DNA from: Bacillus sp. MUM 116
GTDB lineage: Bacteria > Bacillota > Bacilli > Bacillales > Cytobacillaceae
Reading direction: 5' to 3'
Assembly (NCBI RefSeq): GCF_001866655.1
Contig: NZ_MLYR01000086.1
Span: forward strand, 62,001 to 126,000
Length of the DNA stretch: 64,000 nt
A program made the translations under genes and the position numbers. The notes below the pieces were generated by a model. It ran no database searches and was not told where the DNA came from. It saw only the letters and a program-made list of their open reading frames with translations. Of this stretch, positions 24,118 to 32,896 are shown piece by piece. Positions within the stretch are counted from its first letter, which is position 1. Every line of letters starts with the position of its first letter.

Positions 24118-26121
24118 CTACCTCCCAAAAGTTTCTCCAGTTGGAACATCGACAGAACCGTTATGACTCCTTAACGCTTTTTCCGTTCGTTCAATTTCAT
24201 CAACTGGAATATAATAATCCGTATCATATTGGAATGAACGCGCATATAAAGTGGCTGCGACACCAATTAATCCGATAATTCCCATCCACATCCATTCGAA
24301 CGTAAAGCCAAATCCGGCAACAAAGAAGAAGCACGACATGATAAAAGGAATACCGGAATTTTTCGGCATATGAATCGGTTCGTATTTGGGTGTTTCTGCT
24401 TTATATCCTTCTTGCCGCATTTCTTCTTTTTTGTACCACCAGGCGTCTACTCCCTTTACTTCAGGGATGATGGCAAAATTGTAAGCAGGAGCCGGTGACG
24501 GAATCGACCATTCCAATGTCCGGCCATTCCAGGCATCCCCTGTTACATCACGCTTACCATATTTAACGCTGTAAAGAATTTGCCAAACTTGGATGACGAA
24601 GGCAATCCCCATCAGGAACGCACCAATCGAAGAAATAAAGTTGAGCGGAGCCCAGCCCATATCCCAACCGGCAGCCTGATTATACGTGTAAATCCTGCGT
24701 GTCATCCCCATAAAGCCAAGAGCATATTGCGGCATGAAGCAGACATAGAAACCGATTTGCCACAACCAGAAACCCCATTTTCCGAGCGTTTCATTTAATT
24801 CAAATCCAAAAATTTTCGGGAACCAATAGTACATCCCTGCCAGATAGCCGAACACAACACCACCGATTAGTACTTGGTGGAAGTGGGCAATCAAAAAGTA
24901 ACTATTGTGATATTGATAGTCTGCAGGTGCTGCCGCCAGCATTACTCCTGTTGCACCACCGACGAGAAAACATGGTACAAACGCAAACATCCAAAGCATA
25001 GGCTGTGAAAACTGGACACGGCCGCGGTACATGGTAAACAGCCAGTTGAATATTTTCACCCCTGTTGGAATCGCGATAATCATCGTACAAATGGCAAAGA
25101 CGATGTTAACGTCTACACCGGCGCCCATCGTAAAGAAGTGATGAACCCATGTATAGTAAGAAACGATGGCGATCGCAATCATGGAATAAACCATGGAGCT
25201 GTAGCCAAAGGTCCGTTTTTTCGAAAATGTGGCAACCACCTCGGAGAATACCCCGAAAGCAGGCAGGACAACGATGTACACTTCAGGGTGACCCCACATC
25301 CAAATCAAGTTGATATACATCATCGGGTTGCCGCCGGCCGTAATGGTAAAGAAGTGCCCGCCAAGTAAACGGTCAATCGTTAACATCGCTAATGTTACAG
25401 TCAGAATCGGGAATGCACCTAAAACAGCAACTGAGGAAGCTAAAACGGACCAGGTAAATAAAGGCATATCCCTTAACCGCATCGTTGGGGCCCGCATTTT
25501 TAAAATGGTGACGACAAAGTTAATTCCTGTTGCCAGACTTCCGATACCGGAAATTTGAACTCCCCATATCCAGAAGTTTTGCCCGGGACCCGGACTGAAC
25601 ATCTTTTCCGATAAAGGCGGATACGATAACCAGCCTGAACTTGCCGAACCGCCAATCACAAAAGAAATATTAAAGAGCATGGCGCCAATAAAGAACAGCC
25701 AAAAGCTGACCGCATTTAAAAATGGATACGCCACGTCACGGGCACCAATTTGCAACGGAACGACGATATTAAATAAAGCAAACATAAATGGCATGGCCAT
25801 AAATAAAATCATGATTGTTCCATGGGTTGTGAATATTTCATTATAGTGGTCAGAGGCTAAAAATTTACTATCCGGCACTGCCAGCTGGATCCGCATTAAA
25901 ATGGCATCCACGCCGCCGCGGAAGAGCATAAGCAGCGCAGATAAAAGGTACATAATCCCGATTTTTTTATGGTCGACCGTTGTGATCCATTCCCTCCAAA
26001 TCCAGCCCCATTTTTTAAAATAGGTAAGCGAGAAGATAATCGCTACGATCGCCAAAACGATGGAGACATCCGCACCGTAAATCATGGGATCGCCGGTTAC
26101 AAAAAAATGCGATGTATTCAT
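24118..26121 (-). CDS. qoxB: Quinol oxidase subunit I (QoxB)
   Basis: The 667-residue heme-copper oxidase core carries the haem ligand stretch TTHGTIMI, the CuB/Tyr site WGHPEVYIVVLPAFG, the CuB His pair in TWVHHFF, and HFHQVLIGGVVFG with the second haem His. The C-terminal part (NGRTLEWSIPSPAPAYNFAIIPEV) is typical of quinol-type enzymes. It reduces oxygen to water and pumps protons in the plasma membrane. Confidence 0.96.
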   Translation of the reverse strand: MNTSHFFVTGDPMIYGADVSIVLAIVAIIFSLTYFKKWGWIWREWITTVDHKKIGIMYLLSALLMLFRGGVDAILMRIQLAVPDSKFLASDHYNEIFTTHGTIMILFMAMPFMFALFNIVVPLQIGARDVAYPFLNAVSFWLFFIGAMLFNISFVIGGSASSGWLSYPPLSEKMFSPGPGQNFWIWGVQISGIGSLATGINFVVTILKMRAPTMRLRDMPLFTWSVLASSVAVLGAFPILTVTLAMLTIDRLLGGHFFTITAGGNPMMYINLIWMWGHPEVYIVVLPAFGVFSEVVATFSKKRTFGYSSMVYSMIAIAIVSYYTWVHHFFTMGAGVDVNIVFAICTMIIAIPTGVKIFNWLFTMYRGRVQFSQPMLWMFAFVPCFLVGGATGVMLAAAPADYQYHNSYFLIAHFHQVLIGGVVFGYLAGMYYWFPKIFGFELNETLGKWGFWLWQIGFYVCFMPQYALGFMGMTRRIYTYNQAAGWDMGWAPLNFISSIGAFLMGIAFVIQVWQILYSVKYGKRDVTGDAWNGRTLEWSIPSPAPAYNFAIIPEVKGVDAWWYKKEEMRQEGYKAETPKYEPIHMPKNSGIPFIMSCFFFVAGFGFTFEWMWMGIIGLIGVAATLYARSFQYDTDYYIPVDEIERTEKALRSHNGSVDVPTGETFGR

Positions 26122-26142
26122 GGAAATCTTTCCTCCTGTTTA

Positions 26143-27039
26143 CTATTTCTTTGGCATGATTGTGTCTTCACCATAATGGTGCATATGGTGATGATAGGTT
26201 CCGCCATTTTTATTCACGATGTTTTCGTATAATTTGTTTGGATAGGAAGAATAACTTAATTCTTTCACATTGCCTGGTTTGGACAATTCTTGATACCCGG
26301 CGTTTGTAAGGGCAGGAGAATTTTTCTTCAAATCGGCTGCCCATTTATTGTAATCCGCTTGACTTACAGCCTTTACCTTAAATTGCATATGGGCAAATCC
26401 TGTTCCGGTAAAGTTGGCACCGCTCCCGAAATATTCCCCTATTTTGTTCGCCTGAAGCCACAATCCCATTGACATACCAGGCATCGAATATTCTTGTCCT
26501 CCAAGCTGCGGTACCCAGAATGAATTCATCGGCGCATCGGAGGTTAAAACAAATTGAATCGGAACCCCTGCAGGAATGACCGCATAGTTAACCGTTGCGA
26601 CCCTTTTATCGGGATAGGTGAACAGCCATTTCCAATCCAATGATGTGACTTGGACAACAATCGGTTTCACATCTTTAACAGGGGGTTTCGATACTTTAAT
26701 GGCGGTTTGCGCTGTATAAATACCTAGAATCGCTACAATCACAACAGGAATTCCCCACCATACAATTTCCAACACTTTGCTGTCTGCCCATTCAGGTTGA
26801 TAGGGTGCATTGTTTCCAGGCTTATCTTTATAACGAATAATGATATAAACAAAGATTGCCATGACTGGAATGATAACAATTGCACACAAAATGACAGAGA
26901 TCACAATCAAATCTAACTCCATTTGGCCGACAGGTCCTTTTGGGTCAAGAACAATATATTTACTTTTGTCGCAACCAGCCAGAAGCACTGTGCCCAATAA
27001 ACCCAAGATCGAATATTGAATCCATGTTCTCACTTTCAT
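26143..27039 (-). CDS. qoxA: Quinol oxidase subunit II (QoxA), lipoprotein
   Basis: The signal peptide ends in the lipobox LAGC. Two helices follow (residues 40-75 and 95-112), then the cupredoxin domain. The CuA-binding cysteines of cytochrome c oxidases are absent (FWVPQLGGQEYSMPGMSMGLW has none), which identifies a quinol rather than cytochrome c oxidase. The C-terminus is an extended tail with a His-rich motif (YHHHMHHYGED). First gene of qoxABCD; the upstream region 27040-27340 has no other gene. Confidence 0.94.
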   Translation of the reverse strand: MKVRTWIQYSILGLLGTVLLAGCDKSKYIVLDPKGPVGQMELDLIVISVILCAIVIIPVMAIFVYIIIRYKDKPGNNAPYQPEWADSKVLEIVWWGIPVVIVAILGIYTAQTAIKVSKPPVKDVKPIVVQVTSLDWKWLFTYPDKRVATVNYAVIPAGVPIQFVLTSDAPMNSFWVPQLGGQEYSMPGMSMGLWLQANKIGEYFGSGANFTGTGFAHMQFKVKAVSQADYNKWAADLKKNSPALTNAGYQELSKPGNVKELSYSSYPNKLYENIVNKNGGTYHHHMHHYGEDTIMPKK

Positions 27040-27340
27040 TTCCCCTTCGATTTAGTTGTGGTATTTAACTTAAACAATTTGTGAATAGTTAGTATGGTAC
27101 CCAACTCTGATTGCATAATACCAAAACAACCAAAACATGGTTTCGGGTAAAAAAAGTGACAAGGTGTCCACCTTTCCCCACTCCATTCGAAAGTATAAGG
27201 AAAGCATTCTTAGAATTTTTTACAAGCGAAAGTTAATACTATACAAAACTTTTTCCTTTTAAAAGGAATTATGAAAACAATAAAACCAACAAAAATAGGC
27301 GCATTTTGGTGTTAGATTAGTTAAATTGGAGGTAAAAAAC

Positions 27341-28039
27341 ATGGATCAACACCTGCATCACGTAGAAGAACATTTTTCTGGGTCTGACTTCATTCGGGAT
27401 GTTGTAATTGGTATGTCAGACGGATTAACCGTACCGTTTGCATTAGCTGCTGGTTTGTCAGGTGCTGTTGATACAACAACATTGATTCTCACGGCAGGAG
27501 GTGCTGAAATTGCAGCGGGGTCAATTGCAATGGGTCTTGGTGGATACTTGGCAGGAAAAACAGATGCGGAACATTACGAATCTGAACTGGCTCGTGAACA
27601 GCGTGAAGTAATCGAATTTCCGGAGCGCGAAGAAGAAGAAGTATCGGAAATTTTCAGGGAATATGGACTTGAAGAAGAACAAATCAAATCGATTACAGAA
27701 ACCATGAAAAAGAACCCTGAAAAATGGGTGGATTTTATGATGAAATTTGAATTGGGGCTAGAAAAGCCGGAGCCGACAAGAGCGAGAAACAGTGCAATTA
27801 CCATTGCTATTTCTTATATTGTCGGAGGGTTAATCCCTTTGTTTCCATATTTTATCTTTCACAAACCTGCAACAGCATTAATGGTTTCTGTACTGGTCAC
27901 ACTGATTGCCTTGATGATCTTTGGATACGTAAAAGGAAGGTTCACGGGAACTTCACCTATTAAGAGCGGTGTTCAAACGATGATCACTGGAGGACTTGCA
28001 GCAGCAGTTGCGTTTGGTCTAGCGAGAATTCTCACTTGA
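27341..28039 (+). CDS. VIT1/CCC1 family metal transporter
   Basis: ATG with GGAGG 7 nt upstream. The 232-residue product has the family N-terminus (HFSGSDFIRDVVIGMSDGLTVPFALAAGLSGA) and the repeat G-GAEIAAGSIAMGLGGYLAGKTDAEHY. A long charged helical region with acidic metal-binding residues follows (EFPEREEEEVSEIFREYG), then the last three helices. Family members move Fe(II) or Mn(II) across membranes, usually out of the cytosol. Metal specificity is not visible. Divergent from the qox operon across 300 bp. Confidence 0.88.
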   Translation: MDQHLHHVEEHFSGSDFIRDVVIGMSDGLTVPFALAAGLSGAVDTTTLILTAGGAEIAAGSIAMGLGGYLAGKTDAEHYESELAREQREVIEFPEREEEEVSEIFREYGLEEEQIKSITETMKKNPEKWVDFMMKFELGLEKPEPTRARNSAITIAISYIVGGLIPLFPYFIFHKPATALMVSVLVTLIALMIFGYVKGRFTGTSPIKSGVQTMITGGLAAAVAFGLARILT

Positions 28040-28242
28040 CGGTAAAACCTGAAGATAATGCATTAGGAGGTGTATTTAGTTTACGGAATGACTTGCCAGC
28101 AAAAATGGCTCCACTTTCAAAAGATATTTTTACCTTTTCTCAAGATGGAGGAAAAATGATTAAAAATGGCTGGATGGAAGAACATCCACAGATTGAGGAT
28201 TGGATTCAATTAAATTTTCCTTATCTTCTTCCGTCCAATTGA
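28036..28242 (+). pseudogene. Remnant of a DUF3231 protein
   Basis: The frame contains NDLPAKMAPLSKDIFTFSQDGGKMIKNGWMEEHPQIEDW, matching the C-terminal repeat of DUF3231 proteins (a spore-associated four-helix family, usually 170 or 330 residues). The rest of the gene is missing, there is no ribosome binding site, and it overlaps the end of the transporter gene. Confidence 0.55.
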
Positions 28243-28446
28243 ATAAATAGTTCTATAACATAAGCGATCACTTTTAGAATTGCGCGCGATTTTGGAAAAC
28301 TTGGTTCTAAAATAATTTAGGCTTAACTGCTAACAATTTTATTTTGAAATCGTCTAGAACTTTTTTCTATCCTTTAAATCCTTTTCAACATTAAAATTAA
28401 GAAATTGGACTTTTATCATTACTTCGGAATAGCGCTCGTTTCTGGA

Positions 28447-28980
28447 TTATCGAAGATCAAGGGCATAGAATATTTTGTCGTATCGAGCAGTTCCTACAGC
28501 TACAAAACGGGGTAATCGACCGTATTCTTTGAATCCTAGGGATTTATAGAGTTTAGATGCTCGAAAGTTGTCTTCCCGGAAGTCAAGGGTTAGCATCTCG
28601 ATTCCAGCATTGATAGCGGTGGAAATCAACTTATTCATGAGGAGGTGACCTAAACCATGACCTTGATAACGTGGGTCAATTGCCACTTTTTCTATATCGG
28701 CATGTGGATGATGGGTCGGGCGGCTATACCGTTTCCAATACCCAATACCCGCAAGATCTTGATCGACCCAAATCGAAATTAGGCATGCGTTATTATTTCC
28801 ACTTGCGATGACCAACTCTCGAAGTAGGCCAGTCACCTCCTCTGTTGAAGGCGGATCAACCCACCCAATTGCTGCACCGTTTGAAACGAGTCCCTGTAAT
28901 AATTGTGCTGCTTTCTTTACAAACGATAAATCTTCTAGGTTTCCAATATCTACTATACGTAACACAATAGAGTCCTTCAT
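28447..28980 (-). CDS. GNAT family N-acetyltransferase
   Basis: ATG at 28980 with GGGGGAG 5 nt upstream; the frame extends to 29043 without a site. The 177-residue product carries the GNAT core HADIEKVAIDPRYQGHGLGHLLMNKLISTA with the acetyl-CoA loop (R-x-x-GHGLG), then LDFREDNFRASKLYKSLGFKEYGRLPRFV. The pattern resembles acetyltransferases of small molecules (phosphinothricin or bialaphos-type). Substrate unknown. Stands alone. Confidence 0.86.
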   Translation of the reverse strand: MKDSIVLRIVDIGNLEDLSFVKKAAQLLQGLVSNGAAIGWVDPPSTEEVTGLLRELVIASGNNNACLISIWVDQDLAGIGYWKRYSRPTHHPHADIEKVAIDPRYQGHGLGHLLMNKLISTAINAGIEMLTLDFREDNFRASKLYKSLGFKEYGRLPRFVAVGTARYDKIFYALDLR

Positions 28981-29043
28981 CAAGCTCCCCCATTCTATAA
29001 TGATTATTATGAAAACATGGTAGTCTTTAACATCATAATCCAT

Positions 29044-29691
29044 ATTTTACTAGTTTTATTAAACAAAATGGCCCTTTAATGGACTATCATAACTGTTTTT
29101 TTACCATTTTATTTTAAATTGAAGAACTTTATTTTCAGCTATCATTTTTATTTGTATTTGAACTAATAAGGAATGATCCGAAATTCACCGAATATAACAT
29201 TACTTTGATAATAACACCAAATCGTTTACAAACCGACATGTTCTGATACTTATTTTTTCAATCAAACGTTTGATAAAAACCACCACAAAGCCTTTTGAAA
29301 AACGAACATTGTCCTGTTTCCGAGGAAATATTTTGTCGATAATTTCGTTTTGCTTTTCCCGATTTATTTCTCCCAAACTATCAAACAATGACTTTATCTC
29401 ACATAATTGTACCATTTTTGACAAACTAGACTTCTACTCATTCGTTTTGGTTCCACAGGGATAGTTCTCATGTTTTTGCCAAAACCGTCCCATGATTCTA
29501 GCATTTAACTAAAGTATGTTATGGCAGTATGCTTATTAATATTTTTGAATCACTAACGAGCTTGCCCAATCGGCGAGTTTTCTTTACGGGGAGCATGAAT
29601 TTTCTAAAAATAGCAATAATGTGCTAATGATTCGAAATATCATCTAGAGTAAAATGATATTAAAATAGATATAATCACTTTATCATACTAA
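29044..29691. other. 650-bp gap before the MFS/lyase-like operon
   Basis: 29064-29080 is a decayed AAAATGGCCC repeat. A minus-strand frame (29200-29424, 74 codons) has no ribosome binding site and no family match. 29545-29590 is an IR-like stretch (AACGAGCTTGCCC...GGCGAGTTTTC). I see no gene I can support. Confidence 0.4.
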
Positions 29692-29722
29692 TTGATTAAT
29701 TAATTACTAATTAATTAATCAA
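29692..29722. promoter_or_regulatory. Perfect 31-bp palindrome
   Basis: Arms of 15 bp, TTGATTAATTAATTA and its exact complement, around a single central C at 29707. It lies 106 bp before the MFS start and next to a cre-like site. The length and symmetry suggest an operator for a dimeric regulator, possibly the AraC-type protein at 32897. Confidence 0.65.
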
Positions 29723-29737
29723 TTGAAAGCGCTTAAA
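29723..29737. promoter_or_regulatory. cre-like catabolite repression site
   Basis: TTGAAAGCGCTTAAA fits the CcpA cre consensus WTGNAANCGNWNNCW except near its 3' end. It abuts the 31-bp palindrome. Repression by preferred sugars is the likely effect on the following operon. Confidence 0.6.
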
Positions 29738-29827
29738 TAGATGTGGCATTGAGGGGGAGGATTTTGAGTAGTTTAATTTTTTTAAAAATATATCTGAAAA
29801 ATCAAAAAGCAGAGAGGGGAATTTCCT

Positions 29828-31210
29828 GTGAACGTGAACGAACAAACATTTAAGATAGATGACGCTCCGCTAAATAGATTTCACTTAAAAATCACAGCCC
29901 TTACATTCGGGGCAAATTTCTCAGACGGTTATGCCCTTGGAATTATCGGAATGGCTATTGCCCTTCTTAGTCCGGCAATGAAATTGAGCTCGGTATGGGA
30001 GGGGTTAATTGGAAGTTCGGCCTTAATTGGAATCTTCTTGGGCTGTTTAGTACTAGGTAGATTGTCCGACCGTATTGGCAGACAAAAAATTTTCCAACTT
30101 AACTTTCTTGTAATTACCATTGCTTCGTTGCTGCAGTTCTTTGTCAATGATCCAGTAACCTTGTTCATTCTCCGACTGTTGATTGGATTCGCTCTTGGAG
30201 GGGACTTCGTTGTAGGGACGACATTACTTGCCGAGTTTGCTCCCCGAAAGTATCGTGGTTTCTTATTAGCTTCTTTAAATGTTATATGGACGGTTGGATA
30301 TGTAGCTTCTAATCTAGTTGGTTATTACATGGCAAAGACTGGACCGGAATCTTGGCGATGGATGCTTGTTAGTGCGGCAATTCCTGCATTTATTGTGCTT
30401 GTGCTGCGAATCGGAACGCCTGAATCGCCAGGATGGCTTGTCAGTGTTGGGCGTATAGAGGAAGCGCGAAGAATTGTGAAAAAGTATTTAGGTCAAGATG
30501 TTGATATTAATATTGATAATGCAATCAGTCATCAGTCCAAGGAGATAACAGGTTTTAAGCATCTTTTTAGTCGGAATCTTTGGAAGCGTACAGCATTTGG
30601 TGGTCTCTTTTATGCCTGTCAGGTCCTTCCTTATTATGCTATTTATACATTCCTTCCAGTGATCCTAGAGTACATGGGTTTTACTGAAACCTTCCTAGTG
30701 GACATGTTATTGAATTTATTCTTGCTCGTAGGTACTATCGCTGGTCTTTGGTGCATACAAAAGTTTTCCCGGAGAGGTTTTACCATTTATACTTTTGCAA
30801 TCATGAGCGTCACTTTATTTATACTTAGCATCACAAACACCAATTCACATTTTTTAATCATGACGGCCTTTATTATATTTACTTTCATCATGGCTGCTGC
30901 TGGGAATCTTACAATGGTCTACCCCGCTGAACTTTTCCCTACCGAAGTTCGTGCATCAGGAATAGGGGTTGTTTCAGCAATCAGTAGGATCGGCTCCGCA
31001 ATTGGAACCTTCCTTTTGCCTATTACACTTCATTCTTATGGATTGGGTACCACCATGTTGGGGATGACGGCGGTTCTCCTTCTTGGTACAGTCATCTCGA
31101 TTGCATGGGCACCAGAAACGAAATCACTTAGCTTGAATGGAGAGAGTGATCCAAATCTAGATGTTGCTAGTAGCATAAATGCAGAGGGAAAGAGTGCTGA
31201 AGTAGGATGA
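29828..31210 (+). CDS. MFS importer, sugar-porter/organic-acid type
   Basis: GTG start with GAGAGGGGAA upstream. The 460-residue product has 12 helices and the marks of this MFS branch: LGRLSDRIGRQK (motif A), RLLIGFALGGDFVVGTTLLAEFAPRKYRGF, PESPGWLVSVGRIEEARR (sugar-porter motif) and PAELFPTEVRASGIGVVSAISRIG. These are usually proton symporters for aromatic acids, niacin, sugars or related compounds. It is directly upstream of the lyase-like gene (45-base gap), so it probably imports that protein's substrate. Confidence 0.85.
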   Translation: MNVNEQTFKIDDAPLNRFHLKITALTFGANFSDGYALGIIGMAIALLSPAMKLSSVWEGLIGSSALIGIFLGCLVLGRLSDRIGRQKIFQLNFLVITIASLLQFFVNDPVTLFILRLLIGFALGGDFVVGTTLLAEFAPRKYRGFLLASLNVIWTVGYVASNLVGYYMAKTGPESWRWMLVSAAIPAFIVLVLRIGTPESPGWLVSVGRIEEARRIVKKYLGQDVDINIDNAISHQSKEITGFKHLFSRNLWKRTAFGGLFYACQVLPYYAIYTFLPVILEYMGFTETFLVDMLLNLFLLVGTIAGLWCIQKFSRRGFTIYTFAIMSVTLFILSITNTNSHFLIMTAFIIFTFIMAAAGNLTMVYPAELFPTEVRASGIGVVSAISRIGSAIGTFLLPITLHSYGLGTTMLGMTAVLLLGTVISIAWAPETKSLSLNGESDPNLDVASSINAEGKSAEVG

Positions 31211-31255
31211 TAACATTTATTTCTTAGTAATGACGGAAGGGAGTAAGGAAGGAAA

Positions 31256-32815
31256 ATGATTACTGACATTTCAAACACCCACCCAAAGGAAATAAAAAAA
31301 GTTACATTAGGTGATGGAGATATTACGATAAATGAAATCATTGCTGTTTCTAAATATGATGCAGAGGTTTTATTTTCACAAGATTACCGTGACAGAGTAA
31401 ATCTTTCGCGATCGGTCATTGAAAAGTTTTTGGACGAAGACCGGGTGATTTACGGAGTCACAACGGGATTTGGCAGTAACGTAACAAAAAATATCTCCTC
31501 AGAAGACGCTGAGGCCCTTCAAAAAAATATCATTCGTTCTCATGCTGTATCTGTTGGTGCTCCGCTGGAAAAAGAAGTTGTAAGAGCCATCCAATTCATG
31601 ATTCTGGTAAATTTAGGGCATGGTTTATCTGGTGTAAATTTAGCGACTTTAGAACTTTTAAGGTCGCTGCTCAATCACCAAATTGTTCCTTTTGCCCCTG
31701 GAGAAGGGTCGGTTGGTTATTTATCTCCGGAAGCCCATATGGCCTTAGTGTTAATAGGGGAAGGAAAAGCATGGTACAATGGTGAGCTGATTTCTGGGAG
31801 TGAAGCTTTAGAAAAAGCAGGTTTACAGCCTGTTTCATTGGGCTGTAAGGAAGGATTAGCCCTTATAAGTGGTACGACTTCGGTCACTGCTTTCGCGTCA
31901 TTAGCTCTTTATAACAGTATTCAGTCAGCAAAAACAGCGGATATTGTGGGTGCCATGTCTTTAGAAGCGTTAAAGGGAACTCTTAAAGCCTTTGATCCAC
32001 GAACCCATTCGGTTAAGAAACATGAAGAGCAAGCTGGTACAGCACGAAACATTATAAATATGCTCAAAGGCAGTGAGATTGCTGAAAAATATCAGGATTA
32101 CCGATTACAGGATGCTCTTAGCCTGAGATGTATTCCTCAAGTCCATGGAGCCGTAAAAAAGGTTTTAAAAGATGCGGAATTTACCATCTGTAATGAGATA
32201 AACTCATCAAGTGACAATCCACTGATTCTCACAGAGGATCAGGGAGATGCCCTTATGGGAGGGAATTTTGATGGAACATTCGTCGGTATTTATGCGGATA
32301 CGATAGCCATCGCGATGGCCAATCTCGCAAAGGTGTCAGAGAGAAGGCTAGACCGGCTCGTCAACTTTCATGTAAGTGAACTTCCGAATTTTCTCGTAGC
32401 AAAACCAGGCTTAAACAGCGGTTATATGATTCCACAGTATACTGCAGCAGGGCTGATTAATGAAATAAGGGTTCTTGCTCATCCCGCAACCGTTGATAAT
32501 ACATCAACCTGTGCAAATCAAGAGGATGTTGTCAGTTTTGCCTATTTTGCAGCTAAAAAAGCCTATCAAATCGCTAAAAAGCTGGAGTATATTTTAGGAC
32601 TTGAACTGATGGCAGCTGTTCAAGCCTTGGATTTTCATAAACCTTTAAAACCTTCCCCTGTCAGCCAAAAGGTTTATGAGCTAATTAGGAATGTAGTTCC
32701 AACTATAGAAGAAGATCGATATTTCTATCCGGATATACAATATATTACCAACCTTATTAGTGAAGGAGAAATCCTAAACGCTGGAGAATTAATTATTGGT
32801 AAACTAGATTGGTAG
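31256..32815 (+). CDS. Histidine ammonia-lyase homologue lacking the MIO cofactor triad
   Basis: ATG with AAGGAAGG upstream. The 519-residue protein matches the aromatic amino acid lyase family along its whole length: YGVTTGFG (Tyr66, HAL Tyr53), HGLSGVNLATLELL, KEGLALISGT, QDALSLRCIPQVHG, EINSSSDNPLI, GGNFDG and ANQEDVVSF. Where HAL has GSVGASGDLAPLAHM, this protein has GSVGYLSPEAHM (residues 151-162). Exactly Ala-Ser-Gly, which cyclises to MIO, is missing, and Asp is Tyr. Other active-site changes: HAL Asn195 is Ser205, Tyr280 is Leu288, and His in GGNFH is Asp. Arg291 (HAL Arg283) remains. The frame is intact with normal codon use. It cannot use MIO chemistry; a different reaction, a MIO-free lyase or a binding role are the options. 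Confidence 0.92.
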   Translation: MITDISNTHPKEIKKVTLGDGDITINEIIAVSKYDAEVLFSQDYRDRVNLSRSVIEKFLDEDRVIYGVTTGFGSNVTKNISSEDAEALQKNIIRSHAVSVGAPLEKEVVRAIQFMILVNLGHGLSGVNLATLELLRSLLNHQIVPFAPGEGSVGYLSPEAHMALVLIGEGKAWYNGELISGSEALEKAGLQPVSLGCKEGLALISGTTSVTAFASLALYNSIQSAKTADIVGAMSLEALKGTLKAFDPRTHSVKKHEEQAGTARNIINMLKGSEIAEKYQDYRLQDALSLRCIPQVHGAVKKVLKDAEFTICNEINSSSDNPLILTEDQGDALMGGNFDGTFVGIYADTIAIAMANLAKVSERRLDRLVNFHVSELPNFLVAKPGLNSGYMIPQYTAAGLINEIRVLAHPATVDNTSTCANQEDVVSFAYFAAKKAYQIAKKLEYILGLELMAAVQALDFHKPLKPSPVSQKVYELIRNVVPTIEEDRYFYPDIQYITNLISEGEILNAGELIIGKLDW

Positions 32816-32822
32816 GATGGTT

Positions 32823-32878
32823 TAGAATAATGGAAGCTTTTTTACTCATTTTCATTCGAGTAGAATAGCTTCCATTCT
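32823..32878 (+). terminator. Hairpin between the lyase-like and AraC genes
   Basis: AATGGAAGC...GAGTA pairs with GAGTAGAATAGCTTCCATT and is followed by CTATTTT. The AraC ribosome binding site starts right after it, so it probably lowers rather than blocks AraC expression from the operon. Confidence 0.6.
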
Positions 32879-32896
32879 ATTTTGGGGGCTTAGAAT

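Noticed and set aside
29200..29424. Minus-strand 74-codon frame as a gene
   Set aside because: No ribosome binding site, no recognised family, and it lies in AT-rich DNA; a chance frame cannot be excluded.
29500..29828. Sigma-54 promoter before the MFS/lyase-like operon
   Set aside because: No GG-N10-GC element of acceptable quality was found there; a cre-like site and palindrome are present instead.
31256..32815. Calling this gene hutH (histidine ammonia-lyase)
   Set aside because: The MIO-forming residues and several catalytic residues are absent, and no other hut gene is present, so a normal histidine ammonia-lyase function cannot be claimed.
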